Under the pieces are notes generated by a model, which saw only the letters and a program-made list of their open reading frames with translations, ran no database searches and was not told the origin of the DNA. Below are positions 1 to 10,400 of a stretch of DNA of 20,256 bases, piece by piece (position 1 is the first letter of the stretch; each line of letters begins with the position of its first letter). The position numbers and the translations under genes are program-made. Source of the stretch: Rodentolepis nana (taxonomy: Eukaryota > Platyhelminthes > Cestoda > Cyclophyllidea > Hymenolepididae); contig UZAE01000635.1 in assembly GCA_900617975.1 (NCBI GenBank), positions 1 to 20,256 on the forward strand, in the 5' to 3' direction.

Positions 1-101
1 GGGGGTGAAGGGGACGGATAAAGGTGCAAGACACTACAATTAATCATTTTGCGAATACCATTGTAGCGCTTTGTCCGTATCTTTCACCTATTTAATATCA
101 A

Positions 102-430
102 CCGCGAGGGGTGCACGATAGACTTACCTTCATGTGGTGCACCCTGGACAACGTATACTTAAACGGCAAAAAAGTCTATAAACCGGCAGTTGACTTCTCA
201 CTTCAAACTACCATGAACACACCGAATGTCGCATTCTACTACTTCCACAGTACTCACCTTGCTTTTCCCCTACCTTTGTGTCTGTCTCTTTTATATCTGC
301 AAATCACTCTCTCCGGTTCCTCTTCTCGACGTTTTGTGGCATTGTCTGTTCCTCCCCTCTGTGAAGCCCTAAATCAACTAAAGGACTAATGATGCCTATT
401 ATAAAGCCTGTCATTTGATATAAATGAATA
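102..430 (+). repeat. SINE-like element copy 1, flanked by an 8-bp duplication
   Basis: Shares its whole length with the four other copies in this window: head GATAGACTTACC, then a GGCAAAAAAGTC block, a CTTTTATATCTGC block and a tail ending in ATAAATGAATA. AATATCAA occurs directly before (94-101) and after (431-438), as expected for a target-site duplication. The AAAT-type tail suggests spread by reverse transcription. It codes for nothing convincing. Confidence 0.75.
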
Positions 431-438
431 AATATCAA

Positions 439-1083
439 TGGCGACACCAACTACTTACATTATCACGCTTTCGGATGTATGAAGAAATGGTTATAAAAGA
501 TTGACTCACCATGGTACAGTTCCAGTTGAATTATTGCAAAGATAAACACCTTTCACATTCATCTGCAAGGTAGAGCACACACACGAAAAAAAAATATAAT
601 TAGACGATTTAATTCAAGGAGAGTCAATTCCATAAACATTGACAATGGCAAATGTGATGACAGGAGGTATTCGCACAACTTACACTATTGGCCAATAGCA
701 TGAGGCGTTCGTTTTGGTGACCCCTTATTGGCCCAACTTTCAGGTATGTGCAGACTGAGGTCTGCAAAAAAGAATAACAAGTAGCAGGATTTAGTAGGAC
801 ATTGTAGAAGTATTATCAAATGTTAAAAGTTAAACCACCTTCTAGATTGTAGAGCAGGTTATTTTGATAAAAAAGAAACTTTCGATGAAATATATTAAAT
901 GTAATTCAAAACGATTACTCGCATTTATGCTTGACCTATAGTGACTAGTAACGGGATCCAAATGAACAAAATCTTTCAAATGAGACAAAAGGTAATAACT
1001 GTCATCCAACAGTATTAATCTAGAGGGATTGGTTGCCGCAAAGCTATTAGGGAATAAAAAGGTACCTTTTAAAGGCGTCTTAC
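439..1083. other. Non-coding stretch, nothing assigned
   Basis: AT-rich DNA with no supported gene. AAAAGGTACCTTTT at 1057-1070 is a 14-base palindrome, and AAAAGGTACCTT recurs at 1154-1165. Confidence 0.5.
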
Positions 1084-1221
1084 AGAAGGGGCAATAAAGA
1101 ATGAATAGACGTATGAGACTTTGAGGAGTATTAAGATTGAACCAAATTGTATTAAAAGGTACCTTCCCTCAATGACCATTACCATCAACATGCAACAATG
1201 ACCTTGGGCTTCAAAACCCGC
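1084..1221 (-). CDS. Possible further hydrophobic exon (low confidence)
   Basis: 46 codons lie between an ACGCAG acceptor and a GTAAGA donor, phase 0 on both sides. The peptide has a hydrophobic core (YLLIQFGSILILL) that could be a membrane segment of the PGAP1-like C-terminus. There is no recognisable homology, and such a frame can arise by chance in AT-rich DNA. Confidence 0.22.
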
Positions 1222-2172
1222 CTGCGTTCGTATTGACAAGCGCACACTCAAACAAACTGTAGAAATTGCTAGCTTAGTCTACCAATTCATTGGTAATAAT
1301 GTGGTTGGTGGTTCATAGTTGGATCAATTTTTCCTAATAGTCCCATTGAGACAAGTTCTGCTAGTTGGGGGGGGGGGATTTGGGATACGTTAATAGCCAA
1401 TCTCAACTGACGACTGGTTCTGAACCCCACCCCCTTCATGCCAAGTAAAACTGGTCAAAATAGGGTAAAAAATCAAACCTTAAATTACGTATAATCATGT
1501 GCATCTCAAGTTATTTTTTTTTGATTTTGAGATTGAGAGGAAATCAAAACAAGAAAAGCCGATAATTCTGTACAATATTTGAAATTACCACACAATGGAG
1601 GTATTTCTAGATTCTAAACGTAGAAAAAATCCTCTACACAATTGTAATATTTGATAAATTTACCAAGATGTGACTTCGTGGTGAATTATTCTCTCACTCT
1701 CTTGGAGGTGGGCGTTTCTTTTACTAAAAAAAATGAGTTTTAAGCTAATCTCTAAAAAGAAAGCCGGCTAATTAGAACCCATTCAATTCGACTAAAAAAA
1801 CTAGATCATCAGTAGAGTCATTTAAAACAAACACACACACACACACCAGTGGCATTTGAAAGCGGATATTTAGGATGATTAGCGAATACATAGCAATTAC
1901 TAGTAAAAAACTAAATCAAAAAGTGGTTTGAGTTGTGGAGGAGGGGAGTATTATGTCGCCCACCAAATATTGATGAATCATTCAAAACTAAGAACTATCC
2001 TGTCGGTCTCAAGCTATACTTTCAGTATTACATGAAAGTGGAAGTTTTGAAATTTGTCCATGACATAGAGGACTAGCAAGAAAGGCCCTCCCCTCTTCTT
2101 CACCCATACAGGGAATCTATAATGTTGCTGTTTTCTTTTTCAAGCTTTCTTTAGAAGTGCTGGACTTTTGCT
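1222..2172. other. Non-coding stretch downstream of the probable PGAP1-like end
   Basis: Contains a poly-G run and a CA microsatellite. I see no exon with convincing coding character. The 3' UTR of the PGAP1-like gene may lie here, but no AATAAA in the right place is clear. Confidence 0.4.
1829..1847. repeat. (CA)n microsatellite
   Basis: An ACACAC run of about nine units in the region downstream of the PGAP1-like gene. Confidence 0.9.
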
Positions 2173-2437
2173 CTACACACTTTTTTGCGAAATGAAATCA
2201 CGGAAAGAGGCTTTGCGACCGAAATTCCAGAGAAAAAAAACTAACCATACGAGTAACAAATACTCCACTAGATCCCCCACTTCGATCAATCCATTTGCAA
2301 TGCTTGTTGACCCCAACAGGAGATAAGGCAGAAGAAGCTGCCACACGACCAGGAGGACTACGTGAAGGCTCGATAGGAACCGAGCGAGAGAGTAGGATGT
2401 TCTTGAGAGTCCTAATTCGATCCTGGCTATTGAGATA
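2173..2437 (-). CDS. Membrane-spanning exon, probably the C-terminal part of the PGAP1-like gene
   Basis: 87 residues follow a strong pyrimidine-rich acceptor (TTCTCTCATTGTAG). Two hydrophobic stretches, around residues 23-45 and 58-70 of the exon (for example VVLLVVWQLLLPYLLL and YLLLVWLVFFLW), look like transmembrane segments and fit the multi-pass C-terminus of PGAP1. The frame ends at a TAG (2175-2173), but GTATGG and GTTAGT sequences inside it could be donors. I cannot align it convincingly to PGAP1, so assignment rests on strand, order and topology. Confidence 0.45.
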
Positions 2438-5400
2438 CTACAATGAGAGAACAAATATATGTATATATGTGTGTGTATATATACTTCGATAGAGCCTGCC
2501 AAGATAATCTGCGAGTATGAATGGTTCCTTCACTCTTTAGATGCTTGTCAATGACATATAAATCAGTCCACGCGTCCTCAGAACAGTGGACACTGATTCA
2601 GCTTGTGACAAGACAAGACAAGACAAGACAAGGCAAGGTTAAGGAAACAATATGGTCACAGGTGACGTTAGGGTCAAATAATATTTTTTCAAATAAACCC
2701 GAAATTGATGTGATCGTGATCCTGGCCAAAGAAATTCATGAATATGCAGAGGGAACGCAGAAAAAGGTATGAGTCTATTAAATAACCAAAAACGAATCAT
2801 TGCACTCCATCTCTAAAGAAATATGAGGTGTTTTCACGAAAAGATTAGTAAAATATTTTCACGAGAAAGCATCAATGCAATAATTCACAGCAAAATCGTG
2901 GCATTACTAAACCTATAACTCATAATTTTTAAATCCACCGCAGTTAATAGACACAAATGTTTCAATGCACTTAAGAGAAGTGTTTTCACAATTAAACCTT
3001 GGGTCCTTGAGAGGTGTTCACATTACCTCTTACTGGAAAAAAGGTTATTAATTGCGATTTTTCTATCCCCCCACACAGAATATTTTGCAAATAAAACCCA
3101 ACTTCCAAAAACTATGAATTCAAGAAACGAGTTTTCCGTCAATCATCTAGTGGAGGGAGGCACATAATGAAACTACTCCCCCTCTCCATCGTGTCTCTTT
3201 CCCCCCGCTACCTTGATTCCTACAGTTCAGTGGATGCGTGACAATGGCCAAGTGAACACGTTGATTGTTTCATTTAACACCAATGGGCCATTTGACAGAA
3301 GTATACGAGAAATTCGTTCTATGCTCCATTCATAATTGTAACAATTTGGCTTACTTTTACGTAAGCCAATAGACCATGAGCATGCCAAGGACAGCGGCAG
3401 GTTTGGTGGATAACTAAACTCAATGCCCCTAATCCCTGAAAGTAAATTATCCCCCTCTCGCATCTCCGTCACCTTCAGATGTATTCTACCTCGGTGAGTA
3501 CACCATTCCCTGGTGCAGCCTATCTTAAAGGGCCCTTCTAGACAACTTCACGTGCAAAATAATGTAATTACATCACTAGGCTAATCTGTCACATGAAGTA
3601 AAAAACCAAATAAGTTGATCCACGTTTATGTGGGCAGTCAGTGACGTTAATTGGAGGCGGCGACAGGACATGCTTAAAGAAACACGTAGGCAAAGGTAAC
3701 TCTTACCGCTCGTTCTGTTGCGTTGACAATGTCAAAAATGGCCTTGTCAATTTGCATCAATAGCTGCCTGCACCTAAACGAGAGGGAAAAAAGGTGGGAA
3801 GGCTAGAAACATTCAAAGGACAATGCTACAAATATGGGCAATTAGAAAATAAATGACCCCCCCCCCACCCCCCTCCTCCATCGTGACTTTTACCCAAAAT
3901 TATGAGTTGGACGACGTGATGCAGAGATTTCAAAAGCACACTACTTTTGTAAGAAAAATTGATGATTGCAAAGTTTTTGAACTCATTAAGCATGACTGTC
4001 ATGGGTAAAAGCTGTTTTAGTAGATATCGAAATTACAAGAGAACCAATCAATTCGAATGGATCTGTTAGTGGAGGAAGGCGTGTGAACAAGGAAACGCAC
4101 AGGCTTATACGATTAAAGCCTCCACACCTTGCGTCCAGCTTTACCAAATTTTCTAGTATCATTTGAGAGGCGTATTGGAAACAAAGTGCCCAGGACTCTT
4201 ATCCCTCCCCCCCCCACCCCCACAAACAGTAATTTCAATCAAGAATTTAAAATTAGCCTGAAATTTATCCATAGGACAGTCCACATGAGTCCTGTTCGTT
4301 CAAGAATCTTCGTTTCGGATAAAATATGTGCAACAGGGGGCGAAAACAGCCTTTCTTCTCTGTTTGCCTTGCAATTTTACAAATAATCAATCGTCAACGG
4401 AGGAGGAGAAGGCCATAATGGGGGGGGGGGGAATTGAGGCAAGAGTACTCTCTTCAATGTACTAAAACCTGAAAACCACATATCCTATGATTTTGGCAAG
4501 ATCCTCAAATAAATGGCCTTTTAAAAGCAAATTTTAGTATATATATATATATATATATATATATGTCAAAATGCTCACTAGAATCTTTAAGAAAACCAGA
4601 CAGTTAAAAAAGAATTGTTACTTTAGCAATGACAAAATGAATTAGAAATGGTTTGTGAAATTTTAATATAAAAAATAAGATATAATCTAATATGGGCTAT
4701 TAAGTGCTAGTGTTTGCCAACAGACCTAAGATTAAACCCAACTTCTTCAGTATCCGATTAACGCTCTTAAATCTCTTAAGAGATTTTGTATTTTACTTTC
4801 TGCATCTTAAATCAATGCAAAGCGCAAAACTCTGCGTCTTCATCGCCCGTAGGTGTAAAATGTGTACAATGCGTTAAAGAATGGCAAATCAACGCACCAC
4901 AAGATGCAGAGATGGTCACAAGTAAGCCAAACCCGATTAACAGCCTGAGTGGGGAGGTGGAACGCCCGATCAGCAGGCAATCCAAGAGTTCCCAAACCAT
5001 CCCACACCTAAAAAAATTTAAAAAAAACAAAGAAGTAAAAAAGGGTAATTTCATTTTTGACGACATAGTTGCCCCTTCATACAAGATGATCGGACACTCC
5101 TCCAGTGATTGAAAGGTAAGTTATATGGCTATATTTGGGGTGCAAAGCTTCTTTTTTCCAAAAGTCGTGGACGCGCGTATAAAATGATTGCAAATTGTAG
5201 CCCAGAGAGATTACTAAAATTAAGGGAAAAAATTAGAGCAGGAAAAACAAACCTGGAGATTTAAGTGGAGATGCTATAGTTATTACTGTATTCACCAATG
5301 AAGGATCGAAAGTGGCACTAGAAAGAGCATGGTGGGCAACCAAGCCACCCTAAAACAATTTTACTTTTATTAATTAAAGTTAACTACCATCGAATGTCCA

Positions 5401-6008
5401 ATAATTAAAATTGGTGCTGGTTTCTTTGAGAAAAGACTATAAATGAATGGAATTAGACTGGCAACACATTTCGATTGGCGCTCGAGAATCTCAGTGGATA
5501 CAGCGGAGGAGTCCTATAAAGCGATTTAATCTTAAAAAAATTTAATTTGTTACCTCAAAGAAATTTAGCGAAAAGAATTCAAAAGAAAAATTCAATTTAT
5601 TTATTAGGTATAACTCAGAAGCTATTGAGGCAATCGATCTAATCTGGTTTATATCGCCTTGACTTCCAGGAATGAATAGGACGGGGAGAGTTCTATGACA
5701 AAGAAAGTAAGAGCATAGTTCAAGTTACCCTTCCGACCCCGTAGGCAAGTATGAATATTCGCTAAAACACTAAATGATCAAAAGAACATTTACCTTTCTC
5801 TGTACACCCCAAGCTGATACCTTTGACAAGCTTCTAAAACATTTCCGTTCAAAGGAACAAACTGAAAAATATTACAAATCATTCGACAAACCAATTTGTA
5901 AGCTGTTACATATGTATACGTCATGAAACATTCATTTTTCCTCAGGGTACAACGGTATATATACACTCCTGTGGCCAATATACAACAAAGAATAAAACTT
6001 CTTAGCAT
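2173..6008 (-). CDS. PGAP1: PGAP1-like GPI inositol-deacylase, 5' part well resolved, 3' part uncertain
   Basis: PGAP1/Bst1 removes the acyl chain from the inositol of GPI anchors in the ER membrane. Well-supported exons: 6008-5892, 5861-5794, 5692-5554, 5513-5388, 5349-5253, 5213-5083, 5007-4898, 3773-3707 and 3537-3243. Exon 3672-3624 is likely; 2721-2610 and 2437-2173 are probable. All phases fit as far as 3243. The first ATG after an in-frame TAA is followed by a hydrophobic N-terminal segment (residues 4-18). LPVLFIPG matches the family's PVLFLPGNAG region. The lipase elbow GHSMGG (Ser149) is split between two exons. LSITGG and TCDHL (His258) match the later catalytic region, and ILW|CRQL matches IVWCKQL. 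The exon at 3537-3243 keeps a C-x5-C luminal pattern. Human PGAP1 is about 922 residues; only about 400 are placed firmly here. Introns are mostly 30-101 bp, with one of 1124 bp. The family is certain; the C-terminal half is not. Confidence 0.88.
2598..2721 (-). CDS. PGAP1: Probable PGAP1-like exon, overlaps a pentanucleotide repeat
   Basis: After a good TTTGGCCAG acceptor, the frame reads ITITSISGLFEKILF and then DPNVTCDHIVSLTLPC. This follows the hydrophobic pattern of the human VTVKTSFSQIL...YVVSNILL region without gaps. The open frame runs to a TGA at 2600-2598, so the real donor must lie before that. Its position is unclear because the 3' side runs into a TCTTG repeat (2638-2607 on this strand). 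The first base completes a codon left in phase 2 by the preceding exon. Confidence 0.5.
2607..2638 (+). repeat. AAGAC pentanucleotide microsatellite
   Basis: About five units of GACAA/AAGAC followed by decayed units (GGCAAGG). It overlaps the 3' side of the probable PGAP1-like exon at 2721-2598 and blurs the position of its donor site. Confidence 0.85.
3243..3537 (-). CDS. PGAP1: PGAP1-like luminal-domain exon
   Basis: About 98 codons open from a TCTAG acceptor. IGCTREWCTHRG followed by IHLKVTE lines up with the human ACINSTSMCRQG...LSWKAE segment. The following IEFSYPPNLPL matches the LRLQDYPSLSH stretch. The 3' boundary used here (TT before GTCACG) keeps the phase needed by the next candidate exon but is a weak donor. 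An in-frame TGA lies close downstream, at the end of an alternative reading. A preceding 49-nt exon (3672-3624) with a weak GTGGAT donor is less certain. Confidence 0.7.
3857..3873. repeat. C-rich homopolymer tract
   Basis: Ten C, one A, then six C, inside the long PGAP1-like intron. Similar tracts occur at 1367-1377 (11 G), 4204-4222 (C-rich), 4420-4431 (12 G) and 11333-11343 (C-rich). Lengths may be affected by sequencing error. Confidence 0.85.
4538..4564. repeat. (AT)n microsatellite
   Basis: An unbroken TA/AT run of 27 bases within the 1.1-kb intron of the PGAP1-like gene. Confidence 0.95.
4898..5007 (-). CDS. PGAP1: PGAP1-like exon 7, catalytic His region
   Basis: 36 codons plus two bases. 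The exon contains VWLTCDHLCIL, matching the conserved TWVSTDHLSIVW stretch that carries the catalytic His (His258 here). A longer open frame runs on past the splice site to a TGA at 4842-4840. However, splicing at the GTGCGT donor (4897) to the acceptor at 3774 gives ILWCRQL, which follows the family sequence much better. The following intron is 1124 bp, the longest in this gene. Confidence 0.87.
5388..5513 (-). CDS. PGAP1: PGAP1-like exon 4, first half of the lipase nucleophile elbow
   Basis: This 42-codon exon runs in phase 0 and ends in ILIIGHSM. The next exon (5349-5253) starts GGLVAHHAL. Together they give the GHSMGG nucleophile elbow of the alpha/beta-hydrolase fold, with Ser149 as the expected nucleophile. 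The introns on either side are only 40 bp (5553-5514) and 38 bp (5387-5350). Confidence 0.9.
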
Positions 6009-7284
6009 ATTTTTATACGAACTTATTTCATGTGACAAAAGACACAACGCTTTTGATTATGTTGCTGAGACTTCGTGACCTCAAATTTGGACCACAGTAG
6101 ATGTAAATCAGTGACATTGGTTTATTAAAATCACAGGTGATAAACTTATATTGGTTTAATTTGAAGCAAATAGTCTTGTGTATTCAATATTTTTTAATTA
6201 ATATATATATGACATTTTACATAGCTTTATTTTACACGCTTAAAAAATTTTAACCTTTCTTATGATAACGAAAAAACAAGAATCTCCTTAGGTTAAAAAC
6301 AAAGAAATTGCCTTCCTAGAACTACCAAAGCTTGCTCAATTTCTAAAAGGTGCACTGTCTCGAATATGAAAATATTTTTTTCAGATTTGCATAAATTTAA
6401 ATTTGGCTGGTATATTACTGTATAAGAGTTAATCACACGATTACAGTGAAGTGCGAAAATAACTGCCAACTTTCATTTACTAGCAAAATCACCAAATTTT
6501 AACGACCTGACCTGAATATATGCCTCTTTTCCAGCTTTACGTTTCATATATGATTCATCTATATGCCTTACTATATTGATATTCCTATCTCTGTAATTCT
6601 TAAGATTTAGAAAATGAATGCACGTTCTGATTTATTCTGATTCATGTAAGGCTGATCGATTGTGAAATAATTATCTTGAATATCTTCTTCTTTAGTAGTA
6701 CTACAAAAAATTATTTGACTTTGCTTGATCCAAAGTGGAACGTACTGTTAGTCATTTTTAAAAGATTCTTTAACCATTAACCTCTAATATGGATCCCAAA
6801 AGTCATCTATTGATGACATGAAGTTAAATTATTAGTTTTGTTTTAATTAGAGTTACAGCTGTTCTAGTACCACTTCTTCGTCGACGCAAGTTTAAAATTG
6901 TTCATATTACAAGCACTACATTTAAATAAATGTTGTATAGGCAGAGAATTTCTTTGAGCTAGAACCGTTATTTCTCAACTTTCATTGTTTTCATCTGTTT
7001 AGTTTTCGGGTTTTAATGGAGCACAATATAGATCGACCAGTGTGAATGTTAGTGTGACATTGTCTGGCGTGATTGATGGCCGCTTACATTCGTGTCGTAA
7101 TTCGATATTGAGCCATCAAACGCACTTGACAAACAATATTGCCAATTTTTGTTTTACCGGAGCGAGCCAGTTTGAATGCTTAATACGCATGCTAAAAGCA
7201 CCCGGAGGCATATGTGTTTATTTTTATTTATTTTACCTCTGCATTATCGTCTATGGGCGTTTATTTGATTTCGAAAATATTTTC
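6009..7284. other. Intergenic region between the USP10-like stop and the PGAP1-like start
   Basis: AT-rich, with many stops in all frames. The promoter of the PGAP1-like gene should be in its left part, but I can point to no convincing core element. An open frame at 7042-7347 overlaps the short dispersed repeat and is not a credible gene. Confidence 0.5.
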
Positions 7285-7340
7285 ATGAAATGGAATTTTC
7301 CGTTTAACCGCCCTGGGCGGATTTTCATAAAATCCCGGTA
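7285..7340 (+). repeat. Short dispersed repeat, left copy
   Basis: GAATTTTCCGTTTAACCGCC followed by CTGGGCGGATTTT is repeated in reverse complement near 9896-9952 with few changes. Similarity continues weakly into a TCCCGGTA block. The copy lies about 100 bases downstream of the USP10-like stop codon. The class is unknown. Confidence 0.55.
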
Positions 7341-7418
7341 CTTCTAGGGGTATAGATACGTTTATCTGCTTCAAAGCCATTTTAAAAGAACGCTTGCCAT
7401 ATGCAGCGATAAATGACA

Positions 7419-7424
7419 TTTATT
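7419..7424 (-). terminator. AATAAA polyadenylation signal of the USP10-like gene
   Basis: A canonical AATAAA on the minus strand starts 11 bases after the TAG stop at 7437-7435. It implies a very short 3' UTR. A motif this short can occur by chance, but its place is right. Confidence 0.5.
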
Positions 7425-7434
7425 GGAATAATTT

Positions 7435-10400
7435 CTATTTCTTCTGAAAAGAGGAAGTGTACACAAGGATATATGGTGTTCGAGGTTGTTCCGTAATCCT
7501 AGGTCCTGGTTTCCCTTTTTCAGAAGGCGGAGGTTTCAACATACCGAATTGACTGCCACGCACATCGAAAGGTCTGTGGGATGAAAAGAGGTCTTCCCAA
7601 TACTTTTCTGATCTATCACCAAATTGGAAGACATTGATGTCATCGAAGTACAGTACTTCACTTCCAGAACTTTCTGGAGATAGGGTAGCAACTGTATAGT
7701 GACCCCGTTCAGCTGTATAACCGAGGTGAAAAATTACCGCTTTCAGTTCATAACTACCCTGACCGATTGAAAATGTATGCTCATTTGAGACAATATCTAA
7801 AATCAAAAAATATGAAATAAAGCTAACCGAAATTTATCAATTACTAATATCTTTCGAATATTACCTTTCCCAATGATTAGATGCCTCTTAATTGGAATTG
7901 CCTTCAGCACCTTCTCAATTCTACCGTGTTCAGGAGAGTAGAAGAATCGATTGAGTTGAAGCATGAGGATAGGTGGTAGATAATCAATAAAAACTCGACG
8001 ATTCATAACAACACACTGACCAGTTTCAGGGTCCTTGAAATCACTAAGAATTTCACCTTTGGAAAGAAATTTCAAACATTCCTCCAAGGTTCCTATTCGA
8101 TTATCAAGTATTTCCAGGGGGAGAACAAAAAACCTCTCCTTCATACCAATATCAGATTTCTCGGCTAATTTCGGAGACTTTTTATAAGATGAACGAATAA
8201 CAAGTGTTCCACCGAAGAGAAGGGATATGGGAGTCACTTCGCCATTATCAACTCTAGCCTTGAACAGAAAGAAGTAGCCGTAGAAACAAGAATTATACCT
8301 ACTAGAATCATTTAAGTAGTTAGTAGCATACCACCTTAGCTTCTTTAATCTTCTTGCCTTTGGCAGACACTGTGAACCATCCATCATCTTCCAACTGGTC
8401 AGATAGCTCATTCACGAGTTCTGCCGGCTTGAATTTGCGTAAAAGAGTTGCCATTTCTTCATGCAGTTGAGTAATTATTCGTGACATACAGTCCTGAAAG
8501 GAATACGCTAGATGAGTTACTCAGATGAAATATTTGTATACGATGCCTAGGAATGTCGCTACTTTCCATGAGGAGTTAAATGCAAACAGGTAACAAGACT
8601 GCGTATTTTCCTTATTGAAATGCGCTAAATTGAATCGTTCTCATCGACTCTGGCAACTATATAACTCCCAAGGGCATTGATGTCATAAGCTCTAACGGAA
8701 AATCAACAATTTTCCTGTTACCCATTTGATATAAATAAATTATGATTTTCGGAACGCATAAATGAAGGATGTCTGAAAAGCACCCAAAAATCTTGATTTT
8801 CAGGTAGTAAAATGTTCAAATGAGATGAAACGCATATTCAGGTCAGTACAATGCCACCCGGATTGGCAATGGAAAAGCCCAGGCCGTAAATTTTATACTG
8901 GAGACTAAATCGAGTCCTAACACTGCAGATAAGTACTCGTATGCAAATAGAATTTCAAAAAAAAACATCTTCGCGATTCCCTTCTCGTGATAATAGTAAC
9001 TGACTAATAGTTAAAGCATATGATTTTTGAAATGGAGAGCGTCTTCCCATTTCTCCTATCATTCAAATATAAACAAAAAATGCGGTCATTTAAAATGGTC
9101 TAAAACAACACAGACGATTGGTTAACTGGCGCAACAAAGATCAAAATGGGAAAAGAAAGTCAGCGGATCAAAAAGGAGAAAAATAATAATAATAATAACT
9201 AATTAAGATAATATGTCGAATGGCATTGATTGTACCGCTTCAATCGAGCTCAAGCAAGAATCTATATAGCTTCGTGGCTTAGACAACCACGTGAATAAGC
9301 GTCAATTGATGATGGTAGGTTATAAATCACATAGAAAACAAAATAACTGGAATAATGAACTCAACTCACAAACTTTTACTGAGTCTTTTAGAAAACTAAC
9401 AGAATAAGAAAGAACTATTTCCCAAATCCGTGTGAATGGATTTCGAACGCAATGGAATTGAATGGAATACATTATTTGCCAGCGTTTTCCTATTATTAGA
9501 AATCAGAATGAAGAAACCGCACAAATATATATTGTAATAAACTAATAAAAAAAGAAATAAGCCCAAACACATATAACCCCACATTTCCAAATATGAGATA
9601 TCTAATTAGTGACCTTAATAAAACTGCGAACACCAAATCGAATGGGGACAGCTGCGAATAAAATTGAGGTAATAGCAACAATAAAACGAAGGCAATCATT
9701 GAAGTTTTACAACTGAGGTGCTTGCCCGAGGTGTAATAGATACAAGGTAAACTAACCAACCAACAGAGCAGTGCAGACACATGAATTAAGATAAAAATTC
9801 AATAGAATGCTGGGCATCTAGGCGACTAGATTAGTAAAGGAGATATTTACTTGCTTTATAAAATTACTAAATTTTGCTCAAAACACGCAATTGCTACCGG
9901 GGAGTTTTCCGAAAAATTCACCCAGGGCGGATAAACGGAAAATTCAATTTCAAGGAAGTATTTTTGGAACCAAATAATCACCAGCCTGAATAAGAGCCCA
10001 TGTCTCAGAAATTAGTTCAGAATAAGATAAAATAGATAGATATATAAGTTAGAAATTACTCTCCAAAAAAGGTAAATATTTCTGATTGAGAAGCCTGCAT
10101 TAAGATGGAATTTAAACCGGCAGAAAATCGAAATCCCCACTCACAATCAAACTCGAAATCCAAAAAAACGAGAAATCTAATTCTACATCCACTTAATCAA
10201 CAAAATGAACAATAACTAATCAGCAGAAAAATAATGCACTAAGAAATGCGTTTTGGAACCTGAAACAGAAAATAGGTTCAATAATCGTCGTGTAAGAGAC
10301 AAAGAATACGAACTTACTCCAGCATCTTGTTGACCTGGTTCAAAAGTGAGAATTGAGAAAAGCTTGGGATCAAGCTGTAAAGCCTTTTGCGTTGGAAGAA

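Noticed and set aside
111..389. 92-codon plus-strand frame
   Set aside because: Lies almost entirely inside SINE-like copy 1 and uses a non-ATG start.
842..1168. Minus-strand open frame of 108 codons without a start
   Set aside because: No clear splice sites, no family and no membrane segments as expected for the PGAP1 C-terminus; a chance frame is likely in AT-rich DNA.
2295..2492. Plus-strand frame of 65 codons
   Set aside because: Lies opposite the membrane-spanning minus-strand exon, which has the better acceptor and hydrophobic pattern.
2521..2772. Plus-strand frame ending at a GTATGA donor
   Set aside because: The opposite strand fits the PGAP1-like gene in order, phase and residue pattern; this frame has no recognised relatives.
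4840..4897. PGAP1-like gene ending at the TGA at 4842-4840
   Set aside because: Splicing at 4897 to 3774 restores the conserved WCRQL continuation, so the TGA is intronic.
4786..5112. Plus-strand frame of 108 codons with protein-like composition and a GTAAGT nearby
   Set aside because: It is the shadow of minus-strand PGAP1-like exons 5213-5083 and 5007-4898, which have clear homology.
7042..7347. 101-codon plus-strand frame
   Set aside because: Overlaps the short dispersed repeat, has no splice context and no recognisable relatives.
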